A stretch of 39,951 nt of DNA from DASZTV01 sp036268405 (GCA_036268405.1 DATAUF010000046.1:1-39951), one strand, 5' to 3'; positions 24,659 through 36,071 are shown, counted from the first letter of the stretch. The notes: generated from the letters alone by a model not told the origin. Made by a program: numbers and translations.

Positions 24659-24807
24659 GGTCAGTCCCTCTGTCTGCTCGGACGCGTCGTCAACTCCATC
24701 ATGCCGCTGGTGGACGTGGACGTCAGCATTCGGGGTTTGGCGAACCTCGGATAGCGGAACACGATGACGTCAGGGCATTCGCCGATAGGACGAGGTTGGG
24801 GCAACAA

Positions 24808-25026
24808 GTGAGCGAAACAGATCAGCGCGCGACTGCGGCGGAGATCGCTGAGATCGACGGGACGCTCTCCGACCTCAAAGAACAACGTGAGATCCGTATG
24901 GAGAACATTGGCGACCGATCGGACGGGGCCGACTCGCTCACGAGCTACGCGGAGCAGGACGCCCTGATCGAGAACCTCGAGTCACGCCGCCAGAGGCTTG
25001 CCGACCAGCTCGCCGCCGAGCAGTAA
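24808..25026 (+). CDS. Small helical protein, unrecognised
   Basis: A 72-residue, charged, almost entirely helical protein (starting V-S-E-T-D-Q-R) with two helices, each showing a heptad-like pattern: I-A-E-I-D-G-T-L-S-D-L-K-E-Q near 13-26 and A-L-I-E-N-L-E-S-R-R-Q-R-L near 51-63. It probably forms an antiparallel coiled-coil hairpin or dimer. GTG 24808 was chosen; TTG 24796 lies in frame but right behind its only purine-rich site. No Cys, signal or membrane segment. Function unknown. It is followed 19 bases later by the transglutaminase-like gene and may be co-transcribed. Confidence 0.6.
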   Translation: MSETDQRATAAEIAEIDGTLSDLKEQREIRMENIGDRSDGADSLTSYAEQDALIENLESRRQRLADQLAAEQ

Positions 25027-25045
25027 CCAGGTAGAGCATGGGGGG

Positions 25046-25861
25046 ATGACCGACGTCGGCACGCGGACCGTTCAGGCTCGCCTGCTCATGGGCGTCGACG
25101 GGCCGTCGGACGTCATCCTCCAGCTAGCAGTTGCGGCGGATCGGTCCCTCGACGTCACGGAAAGTCTCACGGTCACCGGCCCCGACGGCACGCTCGTCCC
25201 GCGAGTGGTGGCGATGACCGACTCGGGCCGGGCACACCGGCTCACCATCGACTCGGGTCGCGTCACAGTCACCTACGAGGCGACGGTGACCGGTCGCACC
25301 GAACCGGCTCGGGTAACCGCTGCGGACTCGATCCGCTACCTGCGTCCGAGCCGCTACGCCGAGTCCGACCAGCTCGTGGCAACGGCCGCCCGGGAGTTCG
25401 CCGGCATCACCGATCACCGCGAGCTGCTCACGGCTGTTTCGTCCTGGGTCGGGACCAGGCTGACCTACCTGCCAGGGGCGAGCCGCCCGACGGATGGCGC
25501 TGTCGAGACCCTGCTCGCGCGAGAAGGCGTCTGCCGCGACTACGCGCAACTCGTGATCGCACTCCTGCGCGCTCGCGACGTTCCGGCGAGGATGGTCGCG
25601 GTCTACGCTCCGGGGCTGTCGCCGATGGACTTTCACGCCGTGGCCGAGGTCGCGATCGGCAACCGGTGGTACGTGGTGGACGCCACCGCCCTGGCCCCCC
25701 GAAGCGCTCTCGTGCGAATCAGCACCGGGCGCGACGCCGCCGACACGGCGTTCCTGTCGACGTACGGCGGCAACGTCACCCTGCTCGAAACAGAGGTGTC
25801 GGCCGTGGTGTCGGGATCGCTGCCCGCCGACGACATCGACGAGCTGGCTCAGATCGGCTGA
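25046..25861 (+). CDS. Transglutaminase-like protein
   Basis: A 271-residue protein with a transglutaminase/protease fold. An N-terminal beta-rich domain (about 1-95) precedes the core, where Cys163 lies in E-G-V-C-R-D-Y-A-Q-L, His197 in M-D-F-H-A-V-A-E-V, and Asp212 in V-V-D-A-T: a complete Cys-His-Asp triad at normal spacing. No signal peptide is seen, so it should act in the cytoplasm. Bacterial members of this type act as peptidases or amidases rather than cross-linkers (family knowledge). ATG 25046 follows a G-rich run. It overlaps the convergent CdaR-type gene by 13 bases. Confidence 0.9.
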   Translation: MTDVGTRTVQARLLMGVDGPSDVILQLAVAADRSLDVTESLTVTGPDGTLVPRVVAMTDSGRAHRLTIDSGRVTVTYEATVTGRTEPARVTAADSIRYLRPSRYAESDQLVATAAREFAGITDHRELLTAVSSWVGTRLTYLPGASRPTDGAVETLLAREGVCRDYAQLVIALLRARDVPARMVAVYAPGLSPMDFHAVAEVAIGNRWYVVDATALAPRSALVRISTGRDAADTAFLSTYGGNVTLLETEVSAVVSGSLPADDIDELAQIG

Positions 25862-27057
25862 CCAGCGCTTTGTCGAGGTCCGAGGGCGACGATCAACTCG
25901 AAGACGGCGTGCGGATCGTTGAGTCGGTCGCCGTAGAGCGTCCGCAGCTGCGTCATCCGATAGCGGACCGTCTGCGGATGGATGAACAGCTCAGCCGCGA
26001 CATCGTCGCGGCGGCCTTGGTGGAGCAGCCAGGACCGTAAGGTCTCCGCGAGCCGCGCCGCGGTCGCTGCGGGCAACCCGCTGAGCGGCTCGAGCATCCG
26101 GGTGCGCAGATCTGTGGTCGCCTCGGCGTCCGCGCTCAACACCAGCGCGGCGAGGTGCTCCTCGGTATCGACCGGGGCGTCGCGCGGCGCGGTGAGACTC
26201 AGCACCCGGACGGACCGGAGAAACGACGACCTGACGTCGGTCCAGACGCGCGTCGGACCCACCACGGCCGGGCGGTTTCGCACCAGCTGCAGCAACGACG
26301 CGCGCGCCTCGTCCGCATCTGGCACCAGCAGCGTGCTCACGTCGTCCGGTAGTCCCGCGGCGGTCACGTCGGAAGACAGCACCAGGGTGCGCCGGTCCAG
26401 CAGGCCCGCCACCGCGTTCGCGTGAGGGGACGGCAACAGCACCGCGGTCAGCGTCGCCGGCGGCTGCCAGTCCGCGCGGTCAGCGCGGTGCGCCAGCTCC
26501 TCGCTGTCCGCGCCCGCCACCAGCGCGCGGCCCAGGCGCTCGAGATATTGGCCACGGACCCGCCCCGTCGTGGCGAGCTCGTCGGTGTGACCCGAGACGC
26601 TCGCCGCCGAGAGCTGGTCGATATAGGCGAAGACCAGCTCGGCGAACTGCACGACGACGGAAGGCGGAACGCCCTCGTCAACCGCGACCGTTCCCCACTC
26701 GCGCCAGGCCACCCGCGCACCCACGCGGTACGCCGCGGCCAGCGCGTCCATCGTGCGGCCGGCTCTTGCCTCGCCGCGGCCCAGCGCGTAGGCGCCCTCG
26801 AGCGCTGCGGCGAGCGGACCGCCGGGCTCCAGCGTTGCGGCCGTCTCGACCAGCCGTAGGAAGGTCCCGAGCGCCATCTCCACGGCGCGGGTGATGTTGG
26901 CGCCGAGCTCGCCGCGCATCGGCTCGGCGTACTCCGCGACCTCCGCGATGACCGCGTCGACGGTGCGCTCGGCGACGCTCGGCAGCTGGGCGCGCAAGCC
27001 GTCGACGATCGCCGGGGCGAGTCCTAGGCCCAGCGGCCGGCCGGCGTGATCGACCAT
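25849..27057 (-). CDS. CdaR/PucR-family transcriptional regulator
   Basis: A 402-residue regulator. The C-terminal PucR helix-turn-helix is near 335-390: L-L-H-Q-G-R-R-D-D-V-A-A-E-L-F-I-H-P-Q-T-V-R-Y-R and a closing D-P-H-A-V-F-E-L segment. The N-terminal half (about 20-180) is helical, as in the sensor part of PucR/CdaR relatives, with a GGDEF-like middle region. It diverges from the ferredoxin reductase gene across 27058-27163, the natural place for its target. In actinomycetes such regulators often sit beside lipid or alkane genes, so it is the likely controller of the reductase-desaturase operon. Confidence 0.88.
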   Translation of the reverse strand: MVDHAGRPLGLGLAPAIVDGLRAQLPSVAERTVDAVIAEVAEYAEPMRGELGANITRAVEMALGTFLRLVETAATLEPGGPLAAALEGAYALGRGEARAGRTMDALAAAYRVGARVAWREWGTVAVDEGVPPSVVVQFAELVFAYIDQLSAASVSGHTDELATTGRVRGQYLERLGRALVAGADSEELAHRADRADWQPPATLTAVLLPSPHANAVAGLLDRRTLVLSSDVTAAGLPDDVSTLLVPDADEARASLLQLVRNRPAVVGPTRVWTDVRSSFLRSVRVLSLTAPRDAPVDTEEHLAALVLSADAEATTDLRTRMLEPLSGLPAATAARLAETLRSWLLHQGRRDDVAAELFIHPQTVRYRMTQLRTLYGDRLNDPHAVFELIVALGPRQSAGQPI

Positions 27058-27163
27058 GCTGCCTCAACTCCAGCCCAGGATTATCATCTCAGAACAAAAC
27101 AGATGCAGTATGCCACTCGTTCTGCGCAAGACACTATCCCCCAGGAAGTGTGATGCTCAGGTT

Positions 27164-28261
27164 GTGGCCATCCTTGACTCTCCCCGAACACCCCAGTCCG
27201 GCGGTCCTTCGCTGAAGGCGGCGGCGACCCGGGTCGCCCGCCTGCTCGCCACGCCGCTCGTCCCGTCCGACTACCTCGATCTGTTCAGCCCGTTGCAGTC
27301 CCCGGCACAGCTGCGGGCACGGATTGTCGAAGTGCGGCCGGAGACCCGCGACGCCGCGACGCTGGTCCTCAAGCCCGGCCGAGGCTGGCGCGATCACGTT
27401 GCCGGCCAGTACGTGCGGATCGGCGTCGATGTCGACGGCGTCCGCCAATGGCGGGCGTACTCAACCACCGAGCCTCCGCGTGCGGACGGCTGCATCACCG
27501 TCACCGTCAAGGCGATCGCCGACGGGGTCGTGAGCAACCACCTGGTGCGCCGCAGCCGACCCGGGCAGATCCTGCAGCTCGACCAGGCGACCGGTGACTT
27601 CGTGCTGCCGCAACAGCGGCCCGCGAAGGCGCTGTTCCTCACCGCCGGCAGTGGCATCACCCCTGTCATGGGCATGCTCCGAGACGGCCTCGACTCCCTC
27701 GACGACGCGGTGCTCGTCCACTGCGCGCCGACCCGCGACGACGTCATCTTCGGCGGCGAGCTCCGCCGCCTCGCCGAGACCTCGGGCCTGCAGCTGATCG
27801 AGCGGCACGACGACATCCACGGCATGCTTCAGGTCGAGCAGCTCGACCAGCTCGTCCCCGACCTGGCCGAGCGCGAGACCTGGGTGTGTGGACCAACCGG
27901 GATGCTCGACGCGGCGGAGGCCCACTGGTCTGCAAAAGGGATCATCGACCGCCTGCACACCGAGCGCTTCCGCCCGCTCGTCGTCGTCGCGGGCGAGGGC
28001 GGCACGGTGAACTTCGGCACCAGCAACATCAGCGTCGAAGCGGATGGCGCGACGCCGATCCTCACCGCCGGCGAGGCGGCCGGCGTGCTCATGCCGTCCG
28101 GTTGCCGGATGGGCATCTGCATGGGCTGCGTTGTTCCGTTGCGCGAAGGCGTCGTGCGTGACCTGCGCACCGGCGATCTCACCACCGCGGCTGAAGGCGA
28201 CGGCGTCAAGATTCAGACCTGCATCAACGCCGCCGCAGGTGCCTGCCACATCGACCTCTGA
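27164..28261 (+). CDS. Ferredoxin reductase-like electron-transfer protein (flavin plus 2Fe-2S)
   Basis: A 365-residue one-chain redox protein: a ferredoxin-NADP reductase domain (about 50-265) fused to a plant-type 2Fe-2S domain. R-A-Y-S at 97-100 binds flavin, A-G-S-G-I-T-P at 161-167 binds the nicotinamide cofactor, and Cys314, Cys319, Cys322 and Cys353 (C-x4-C-x2-C spacing plus the distant Cys) hold the cluster. This matches the Rv3230c-type partner of mycobacterial DesA3. The GTG at 27164 was chosen because upstream codons up to 27056 overlap the divergent regulator; ATG 27110 is possible. It supplies electrons from NADPH to the desaturase encoded 52 bases downstream. Confidence 0.92.
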   Translation: MAILDSPRTPQSGGPSLKAAATRVARLLATPLVPSDYLDLFSPLQSPAQLRARIVEVRPETRDAATLVLKPGRGWRDHVAGQYVRIGVDVDGVRQWRAYSTTEPPRADGCITVTVKAIADGVVSNHLVRRSRPGQILQLDQATGDFVLPQQRPAKALFLTAGSGITPVMGMLRDGLDSLDDAVLVHCAPTRDDVIFGGELRRLAETSGLQLIERHDDIHGMLQVEQLDQLVPDLAERETWVCGPTGMLDAAEAHWSAKGIIDRLHTERFRPLVVVAGEGGTVNFGTSNISVEADGATPILTAGEAAGVLMPSGCRMGICMGCVVPLREGVVRDLRTGDLTTAAEGDGVKIQTCINAAAGACHIDL

Positions 28262-28313
28262 CCGTTACCCAAGGCTCGACACGAGCCGTGTTCATTCAAA
28301 CCAGGGAGTTCGC

Positions 28314-29456
28314 ATGACCGCGATCCAGCGCCAGGCCGTCAGTCCCGTTGCGCATCTGAGCGCCGAGGACATCGAAGCCCTTGGCCGCGAGCTCGACGCG
28401 ATCCGAGAGCAGATCATCGGCAGCCGCGGCGAGCGTGACGCGAAGTACATCCGCAAGGTGATCGAGACGCAGCGGCGCATCGAGCTCGCCAGCCGGGCAG
28501 TGCTGCTCGTGTCCCTGTTCCCACCCGCGTGGCTCGCCGGCACGGTCGGCCTGTCGATCGCCAAGATCCTCGAGAACATGGAGATCGGGCACAACGTCAT
28601 GCACGGCCAGTGGGACTGGATGCGCGACCCGAAGATCCACTCCACGACATGGGAGTGGGACAACGCCACCCCGTCGGACGCGTGGAAGCACTCCCACAAC
28701 CAGGTGCACCACAAGTACACCAACGTGCTCGGCAAGGACAACGACCTCGGCTACGGCATCATGCGCGTCGACGAGGACCAGCGCTGGTCGAAGTTCTACC
28801 TCGGGCAGCCGCTCTACAACTTCCTCAACGCGTGCCTGTTCGAGTACGGCATCGCGGCGTACGACCTCGAGATCGGCAAGGTCATCAAGGGACGCACCGA
28901 CAAGGCGGAGTTCAAGGCGAAGACCAAGGGCGTCCTGCGCAAGATCCGCAAGCAGGCGACGCGCGACTACCTGCTCCACCCGTTGCTGTCCGGCCCCTCC
29001 GCTCTGACCACGTTGTCCGCCAACGCGACCGCCAACCTGGTCCGCAACCTGTGGACCCACTCGGTCATCATGTGCGGCCACTTCCCGAAGGGCGTCGAGA
29101 CCTTCACCCGCGCTTCGATCGTCGATGAGACCCGCGGTGAGTGGTACCTGCGCCAGATGCTCGGGGCCGGCAACATCAGCGGCGGCCCCGCGCTGCACAT
29201 GATGACCGGCAACCTGTCCTTCCAGATCGAGCACCACCTCTACCCGGACCTGCCGAGCAACCGCTACCAGGAGATCGCGCCAAAGGTGCAGGAGATCTTC
29301 TCCCGGTACGGCCTCAACTACGTCACCGGCTCGTTCCCCAAGCAGCTCGGCTCGGCCTGGGCGACCGTCTTCCGGCTTGCACTTCCCAACCGGGGCGACG
29401 GCAAGGTCGCGAGAATCACCGGCGAGCCACAGCCCGAGCCCGCGCTCGCCGCATGA
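28314..29456 (+). CDS. desA3: Membrane acyl-CoA delta-9 desaturase, DesA3-like
   Basis: Membrane di-iron desaturase of 380 residues. The three His boxes are H-N-V-M-H at 93-97, H-S-H-N-Q-V-H-H at 126-133 and E-H-H at 306-308 within Q-I-E-H-H-L-Y-P. The hydrophobic segments flank these boxes, and length and order match Mycobacterium tuberculosis Rv3229c (DesA3), which desaturates stearoyl-CoA to oleoyl-CoA. An AGGGAG ribosome site precedes ATG 28314. It follows its reductase directly, as in mycobacteria. Its TGA overlaps the next gene's ATG as ATGA. Confidence 0.92.
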   Translation: MTAIQRQAVSPVAHLSAEDIEALGRELDAIREQIIGSRGERDAKYIRKVIETQRRIELASRAVLLVSLFPPAWLAGTVGLSIAKILENMEIGHNVMHGQWDWMRDPKIHSTTWEWDNATPSDAWKHSHNQVHHKYTNVLGKDNDLGYGIMRVDEDQRWSKFYLGQPLYNFLNACLFEYGIAAYDLEIGKVIKGRTDKAEFKAKTKGVLRKIRKQATRDYLLHPLLSGPSALTTLSANATANLVRNLWTHSVIMCGHFPKGVETFTRASIVDETRGEWYLRQMLGAGNISGGPALHMMTGNLSFQIEHHLYPDLPSNRYQEIAPKVQEIFSRYGLNYVTGSFPKQLGSAWATVFRLALPNRGDGKVARITGEPQPEPALAA

Positions 29457-30913
29457 CAGCGGCGACACCGGGCGTGCAGTTCGCTGCCGATGAATCAGGG
29501 CAGCGCAGCAGCTCGCGGTTCGGGCGGCAGACCGTCGCGGCCGCCCTCGCCGCCGTCGACCCCGTCGGCGCTCTCGCGGCCGAACGCGAGACCTCGTGGC
29601 GCTCCGGCTACGTCGCGCACTTCCGCCGCATGGTCGAAGCCGGACTGGCCACGCCCGAGGACTGGAACGCCATCGCCTCCGCGGGGCTCGACGCGTTTCA
29701 CGACGGCCTGGTCGTGGTCGACGCCGACGGCACCGAGCAGCCGCTGCGAAGCATCCTCGACCGGCCGGTCGGCCACGCGTTGCAGACCGTCGAGGTCAAG
29801 GGTGAAGGGTCGCGTGATGACGACCTGGCGCTGCCCTATCGAGGCCAGAAGCTGCGCGGCGAGGAGATCCACGAACAACTCGCCCGTTGGGTGGCCGATG
29901 GGGTGATCGAACCATCGACCGCTTCGGCGGTTGGCACGGTGGTCGACCACCCGGACTGGCTGCGCCTCGACGGTCACACGGTCGCGGTGCTCGGCGCCGG
30001 CTCACAGATGGGTCCGCTGCCGGCGCTGCTGCGTTGGGGCGCGACGGTCGCCGCCATCGACGTTCCCAGCGCTGAGTTGTGGCGCCGGTTGCTGTCCGAC
30101 GCGCGCGGCAGCGCGGGCCATCTGCTCACGCCCGCAACCGACGGCTCGGAGGACCCCGAACGCGCAGGCACCGACCTGCTGGTCGACGGGCCCGCGGTCG
30201 CCGACTGGCTCGCGGAGGTTCCCGGGCGACTCGTGATCGGCAACTACACCTACGCCGACGGCGCCGACCACGTGCGGCTGTCCGCCGCCGTCGACCTGGT
30301 CGGCGAGCGGGTGCGGCAACAGCGCGACGACGTCACGCTCGCGTTCCTCGCGACACCTACCGACGCGTTCGTCGTCCCGGAGGATGCGGTCGCCGACTCG
30401 ATCGACCGCTACCGCCGGCGGTCACGGGTCGGCAAGCTCGCCGGCCGACCGCTGCGCGCGGTCAGTCGCGGCAACCTGTTGCAGCGTGCGTACCTTCCCG
30501 GCACGGACCTCGGCATCTGTGACGCGCTGGTCCCGATCCAAGGGCCGAACTACGCGCTGGCCAAGCGGCTTCAGCGGTGGCGCGCCACCACCGCGCGCGC
30601 GGCCGGTGTGGACGTGTCACTCAACGTCGCACCTTCGACCAGGACCCGGTCCGTGGTGAAGAACCGGGCGCTTGCCGCGGCCTACGCCGGCGCGCATCGC
30701 TTCGGCGTCGAGGTGTTCGAGCCCGACACGGCCAACACCCTGATGGCGGCGCTGCTCGTCCACGACCTCAACTCCCCCGAGGTTGAGCTGTCGCATCCCT
30801 GGCAGCACGAGGCGAGCAACGCAGCGCACGGCGGTCTGTGGCGGTCGGCGTACGCGCCGCGTAGCGCGCTCGGCCTCGCCGCGGTGTTCGGCTACGCCGC
30901 CGCGCGCAACTGA
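29453..30913 (+). CDS. Unrecognised protein with Rossmann-type nucleotide motif
   Basis: A 486-residue protein that I cannot place in a named family. Translationally coupled to the desaturase through ATGA. The N-terminal third is helical and charged. A Rossmann-type fingerprint G-H-T-V-A-V-L-G-A-G-S-Q-M-G at 174-187 is followed about 15 residues later by an acidic A-I-D-V-P, as in NAD-binding folds. The C-terminal third holds N-Y-T-Y near 240-245, K-R-L-Q-R-W-R near 365-371 and V-S-L-N-V-A-P-S-T-R-T-R-S-V near 380-395. No signal or membrane helices. The tight coupling suggests it acts on or beside the desaturated acyl product, for example as a reductase; that is inference. Confidence 0.72.
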   Translation: MTAATPGVQFAADESGQRSSSRFGRQTVAAALAAVDPVGALAAERETSWRSGYVAHFRRMVEAGLATPEDWNAIASAGLDAFHDGLVVVDADGTEQPLRSILDRPVGHALQTVEVKGEGSRDDDLALPYRGQKLRGEEIHEQLARWVADGVIEPSTASAVGTVVDHPDWLRLDGHTVAVLGAGSQMGPLPALLRWGATVAAIDVPSAELWRRLLSDARGSAGHLLTPATDGSEDPERAGTDLLVDGPAVADWLAEVPGRLVIGNYTYADGADHVRLSAAVDLVGERVRQQRDDVTLAFLATPTDAFVVPEDAVADSIDRYRRRSRVGKLAGRPLRAVSRGNLLQRAYLPGTDLGICDALVPIQGPNYALAKRLQRWRATTARAAGVDVSLNVAPSTRTRSVVKNRALAAAYAGAHRFGVEVFEPDTANTLMAALLVHDLNSPEVELSHPWQHEASNAAHGGLWRSAYAPRSALGLAAVFGYAAARN

Positions 30914-30932
30914 CCGCTGGCGCTGGCGGGCG

Positions 30933-31151
30933 CTAGCCGACCGGCGTCGGGCGAGCGAGCGTCAGCAACCGCTGCTTCGCGCTGCGCTCGATGAGCACCG
31001 GCACGAAGGTACGGATCTTGGCGTCCTTGAACTGCGCGCGTGCGGCTTCAACCTCCTCCGCGATGCGTACGGCAGGCAGCCTGCCGCCGAACGCGCGAAG
31101 CAGCGCCTGCTGTGCGATGCGGACCTGCGATTCCTCGGTGCGCTCGATCAC
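30933..31151 (-). CDS. Small three-helix-bundle-type protein
   Basis: A 72-residue helical protein. The segment A-A-R-A-Q-F-K-D-A-K-I-R-T-F-V-P-V-L-I-E-R near 36-56 is the recognisable core of the actinobacterial proteins annotated as having a three-helix bundle dimerisation domain. The GTG at 31151 lies five bases after a clear GGAGG; the frame is open to 31199, but that longer start has no ribosome site. Likely forms dimers; the biological role is not known. It converges on the gene ending at 30913. Confidence 0.62.
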   Translation of the reverse strand: MIERTEESQVRIAQQALLRAFGGRLPAVRIAEEVEAARAQFKDAKIRTFVPVLIERSAKQRLLTLARPTPVG

Positions 31152-31156
31152 GAATA

Positions 31157-31161
31157 CCTCC
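31157..31161 (-). promoter_or_regulatory. Ribosome-binding site GGAGG deciding the start at 31151
   Basis: Minus-strand GGAGG with a five-base spacer to GTG 31151. The alternative GTG at 31199 has no comparable site. Confidence 0.65.
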
Positions 31162-31287
31162 GCGGGGGGCTTCCCGGCCTCGTGCGGCAGTGCTATCACA
31201 AGGAGGTTTCGGGACGGAAGCCCTGGGTGAACAGCGAGTGCGGCCCACCTCGGACCGGTCGCTCCAACGGTGGCTAGGTTTGATCAC

Positions 31288-32118
31288 ATGCGATTCGGTC
31301 TCGATGTTGCACAGCAACGGGTCACCTGGGACGAGCTGGTCCGGCGGGTCAAGCTCGCGGAAGACCTCGGGTTCGACGGCGTCTGGGGCTTCGACCACTT
31401 CCAGCCCATGTACGGCGAGGGGCCGGGCGAGGTCTTCGAGGGGATGACCACGCTCGCTGCGCTCGCCGGTGTCACGTCGCGGATCCGCCTCGGGCTGCTG
31501 GTGACCGGTGTGACGTACCGCCATCCGTCCGTGCTTGCCGCGCAGGCGCTGACGATCGACCACGCATCGCACGGGCGGCTCGAGCTCTCACTTGGCGCCG
31601 CCTGGTACGACAAGGAGCACACCGAGCTGGGGATCCCCTTCCCGCCTACCGCGGAGCGCTTCGATCTGCTCGAGGATGCGTTGGAGATCGTGACGCGCCT
31701 CTACACCGGCGAGGTCGTCGACTACGACGGCAAGCAGGTCTCTTTGAAGCAGGCGTACCTGCGGCCGCTGCCGGTCCAGCGCCCGCGGCCGCCGATCTGG
31801 ATCGGCGGCTCGGGACCGAAGCGAACCCTGCCGCTGGCGGCGAAGTACGCCGACGTCTGGCACACGTTCGGCACGCCGAAGACCATGGATGAGGCAAACA
31901 CCCGGCTCTCCGAGCTCGCAACGAAAGCCGGCCGTGACCCCGCTTCGATCACCCGCGCCGGATCGCTGTCACTCGACGATCTTGAGACGACTCGCAAACA
32001 TGCCGGAAAGTGGCGCGACGCCGGGTACGGCTACCTGGTGTGCGGCTGGCCGGGCGACGGAGAGGCCAACGTCGAGGCGTTCGCGCGCGACGTGATGCCG
32101 GTGTTCGCGGACAGCTAG
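31288..32118 (+). CDS. LLM-class F420-dependent oxidoreductase
   Basis: A 276-residue luciferase-like TIM-barrel oxidoreductase. Typical segments: M-R-F-G-L-D-V at the start, G-F-D-G-V-W-G-F-D-H-F near 29-39, R-I-R-L-G-L-L-V-T near 67-75, a H-P-S-V-L-A-A-Q-A-L-T-I-D stretch near 80-95, and W-I-G-G-S-G-P-K-R-T-L near 170-180. In actinomycetes this class usually uses coenzyme F420, which is an inference from the subfamily. ATG 31288 was chosen; GTG 31270 lies six codons upstream. Its stop shares CTAG (32115-32118) with the convergent gene. Substrate unknown. Confidence 0.88.
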   Translation: MRFGLDVAQQRVTWDELVRRVKLAEDLGFDGVWGFDHFQPMYGEGPGEVFEGMTTLAALAGVTSRIRLGLLVTGVTYRHPSVLAAQALTIDHASHGRLELSLGAAWYDKEHTELGIPFPPTAERFDLLEDALEIVTRLYTGEVVDYDGKQVSLKQAYLRPLPVQRPRPPIWIGGSGPKRTLPLAAKYADVWHTFGTPKTMDEANTRLSELATKAGRDPASITRAGSLSLDDLETTRKHAGKWRDAGYGYLVCGWPGDGEANVEAFARDVMPVFADS

Positions 32119-32924
32119 ACCTCGACCTGTTCGATGCCCTGCTGGATGTCCGGCCGAGCGACCGCGAGATAGCCAACGAGGGCGGCCACGGCCAGGAAGC
32201 AGACCAGCGCGGTCGGACCGTCACCATAGTGAAGACCCTTGATAGCCGCGGGCTTGCTGAACCAGTCGGCAAATGAAGCACCGAGCGGGCGAGTGAGGAC
32301 GTACGACATCCAGAACGCCGTCACCGCGTTGAGCCCGAACTTCCAGTGCGCGATTCCGGGAAGCACAATCGCGACCCCGAAGAAGATGCCGGACCCGAGG
32401 TATCCGAGGTTCAACGCAGTCGCGGTGTAGTCGCCCAGCGCCGTACCGAGCGCAAAGGTCGAAAAGACCGTCGCCCAGTAGTAGAACTCGCGCGGCCGGC
32501 TATGGACGCTGTGAATCGACAGCGTCCCCTCCTGACGATGCCAGAGTACGAAGACGGCGCCGAGAATCGCGGCCCACAGCAGCGTGTCAGCCGCGTACGA
32601 GAGGTGGACGTCAAGGTGCAGGAAGTCCGCCACGCCGGTTCCGAATATGGCGATCGAGAAGGCGAGCCACCAGTACGACAGGGCGCGGTATCGCTTCGTG
32701 CCGAACTGCAGGAAGAGTCCGACGACGAAGAGGAGAACTTCACAGCCGCCGCCTCTGAAGTTGCCGTAGCGCTTCAGGAAGTCGGAAGTAACCTCGCCGC
32801 CCGCCGTGGTGAGGATCTTGACCAGCCAGAAGATCGCGATGACCTCGGGCACCTTCGGCGCGATCGGGTCGACCCACACTCGCCCGATCAGCGACGGCGC
32901 GGAACGACCGTGGGCGCTGTTCAT
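32115..32924 (-). CDS. COG4705-type integral membrane protein
   Basis: A 269-residue protein with about eight helices. The N-terminal segment K-V-P-E-V-I-A-I-F-W-L-V-K-I-L-T-T-A-G-G-E-V-T-S-D-F-L, written in parts, is characteristic of the COG4705 family, and the second half repeats the pattern (F-A-L-G-T-A-L-G-D near 150-165, then T-R-P-L-G-A-S near 215), so the protein looks like an internal duplication. Family members have no established role. ATG 32924 follows GGTAGG; an in-frame codon eight residues upstream is possible. Shares a CTAG stop with the oxidoreductase gene. Confidence 0.82.
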   Translation of the reverse strand: MNSAHGRSAPSLIGRVWVDPIAPKVPEVIAIFWLVKILTTAGGEVTSDFLKRYGNFRGGGCEVLLFVVGLFLQFGTKRYRALSYWWLAFSIAIFGTGVADFLHLDVHLSYAADTLLWAAILGAVFVLWHRQEGTLSIHSVHSRPREFYYWATVFSTFALGTALGDYTATALNLGYLGSGIFFGVAIVLPGIAHWKFGLNAVTAFWMSYVLTRPLGASFADWFSKPAAIKGLHYGDGPTALVCFLAVAALVGYLAVARPDIQQGIEQVEV

Positions 32925-33100
32925 CAACGGACCTACCCCTCGCGTCACGGTACGAGCGAGGTTATGAGGTAAGGACAGCCAGGCGCCTCAGACCAAAGTC
33001 GTACCAGAAGCGGCGGCGCTCAGTCCGAAGAGATAAAATGGCCGCGGATCCGCGACGGTGCGGATGGCGAGCCGGGAAGCCTGGTCGGCACGAGTTCCTT

Positions 33101-33105
33101 GGAGG
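33101..33105 (+). promoter_or_regulatory. Ribosome-binding site GGAGG for the start at 33110
   Basis: Four bases separate GGAGG from GTG 33110, which supports that start over the in-frame ATG at 33038. Confidence 0.65.
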
Positions 33106-33713
33106 ACACGTGCGCGATCAGACCCTCGAGTCGGCGGGCGTCCAGAACCTGAAGGCGGGACTGACGGCGTCGGCGGCATCCATCGCGTGGACGGCGTGCT
33201 CCAGCGCTGCCGCGATCACGTTCGGAATGCTGGCCGGGAGCATCGTGCTGGTCGCATTCGGCGCTGTCGGAGTGTTCGACATGTGCGGCTCGATCGCACT
33301 CGTGCTCCACTTCCGGCACGCGATCCGACACGAGTCGTTCTCCGAGCGGCATGAAGCCGTCGCGCTCCGGCTGGTGACCTTTGGGCTCGCTGTTGTCGGT
33401 CTGGCGACCTTGGCCGCGAGCATCCTTCGGTTGGTGCGCACCGGGCACACCACCGAGCCAGTCGGCGGCATCGTCGTCGCAGGCTGCTCGATCGTCGTGC
33501 TCGGGTTCCTCGGCGTTCGCAAGCGGCGACTCGGGCGCGTCATCCCGAGCCCGGCGCTGGTCGCGGACGGCTGGCTCTCATTGATCGGCGGTGGCACCGC
33601 TGCCGGGACGGTCGTCGGGCTGGTGCTCAACAAGACGCTGGACTGGTCGTGGCCGGACCCTGTCGCCGCGATGGTTGTCGCGGTCGCCGCGCTCGCTGTC
33701 GCGGCGGCGAATC

Positions 33714-36071
<2,358 letters not shown>

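Noticed and set aside
23159..24754. A 531-codon plus-strand open frame antisense to the aldehyde dehydrogenase
   Set aside because: It is the mirror of a clear dehydrogenase with all catalytic motifs, rich in Arg, His and Asp as expected of antisense high-GC frames.
27080..27110. CATCT and AGATG imperfect inverted repeat between the CdaR-type and reductase genes, possible regulator site
   Set aside because: Arms are only five bases with a long spacer; too weak to call without comparison to related promoters.
28296..29468. A 390-codon minus-strand open frame opposite the desaturase
   Set aside because: Antisense shadow of a desaturase with three intact His boxes; no recognisable motif or ribosome site.
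31200..31206. AAGGAGG on the plus strand, a perfect ribosome-site sequence
   Set aside because: No ATG, GTG or TTG lies at a usable distance downstream, so it does not start a gene.
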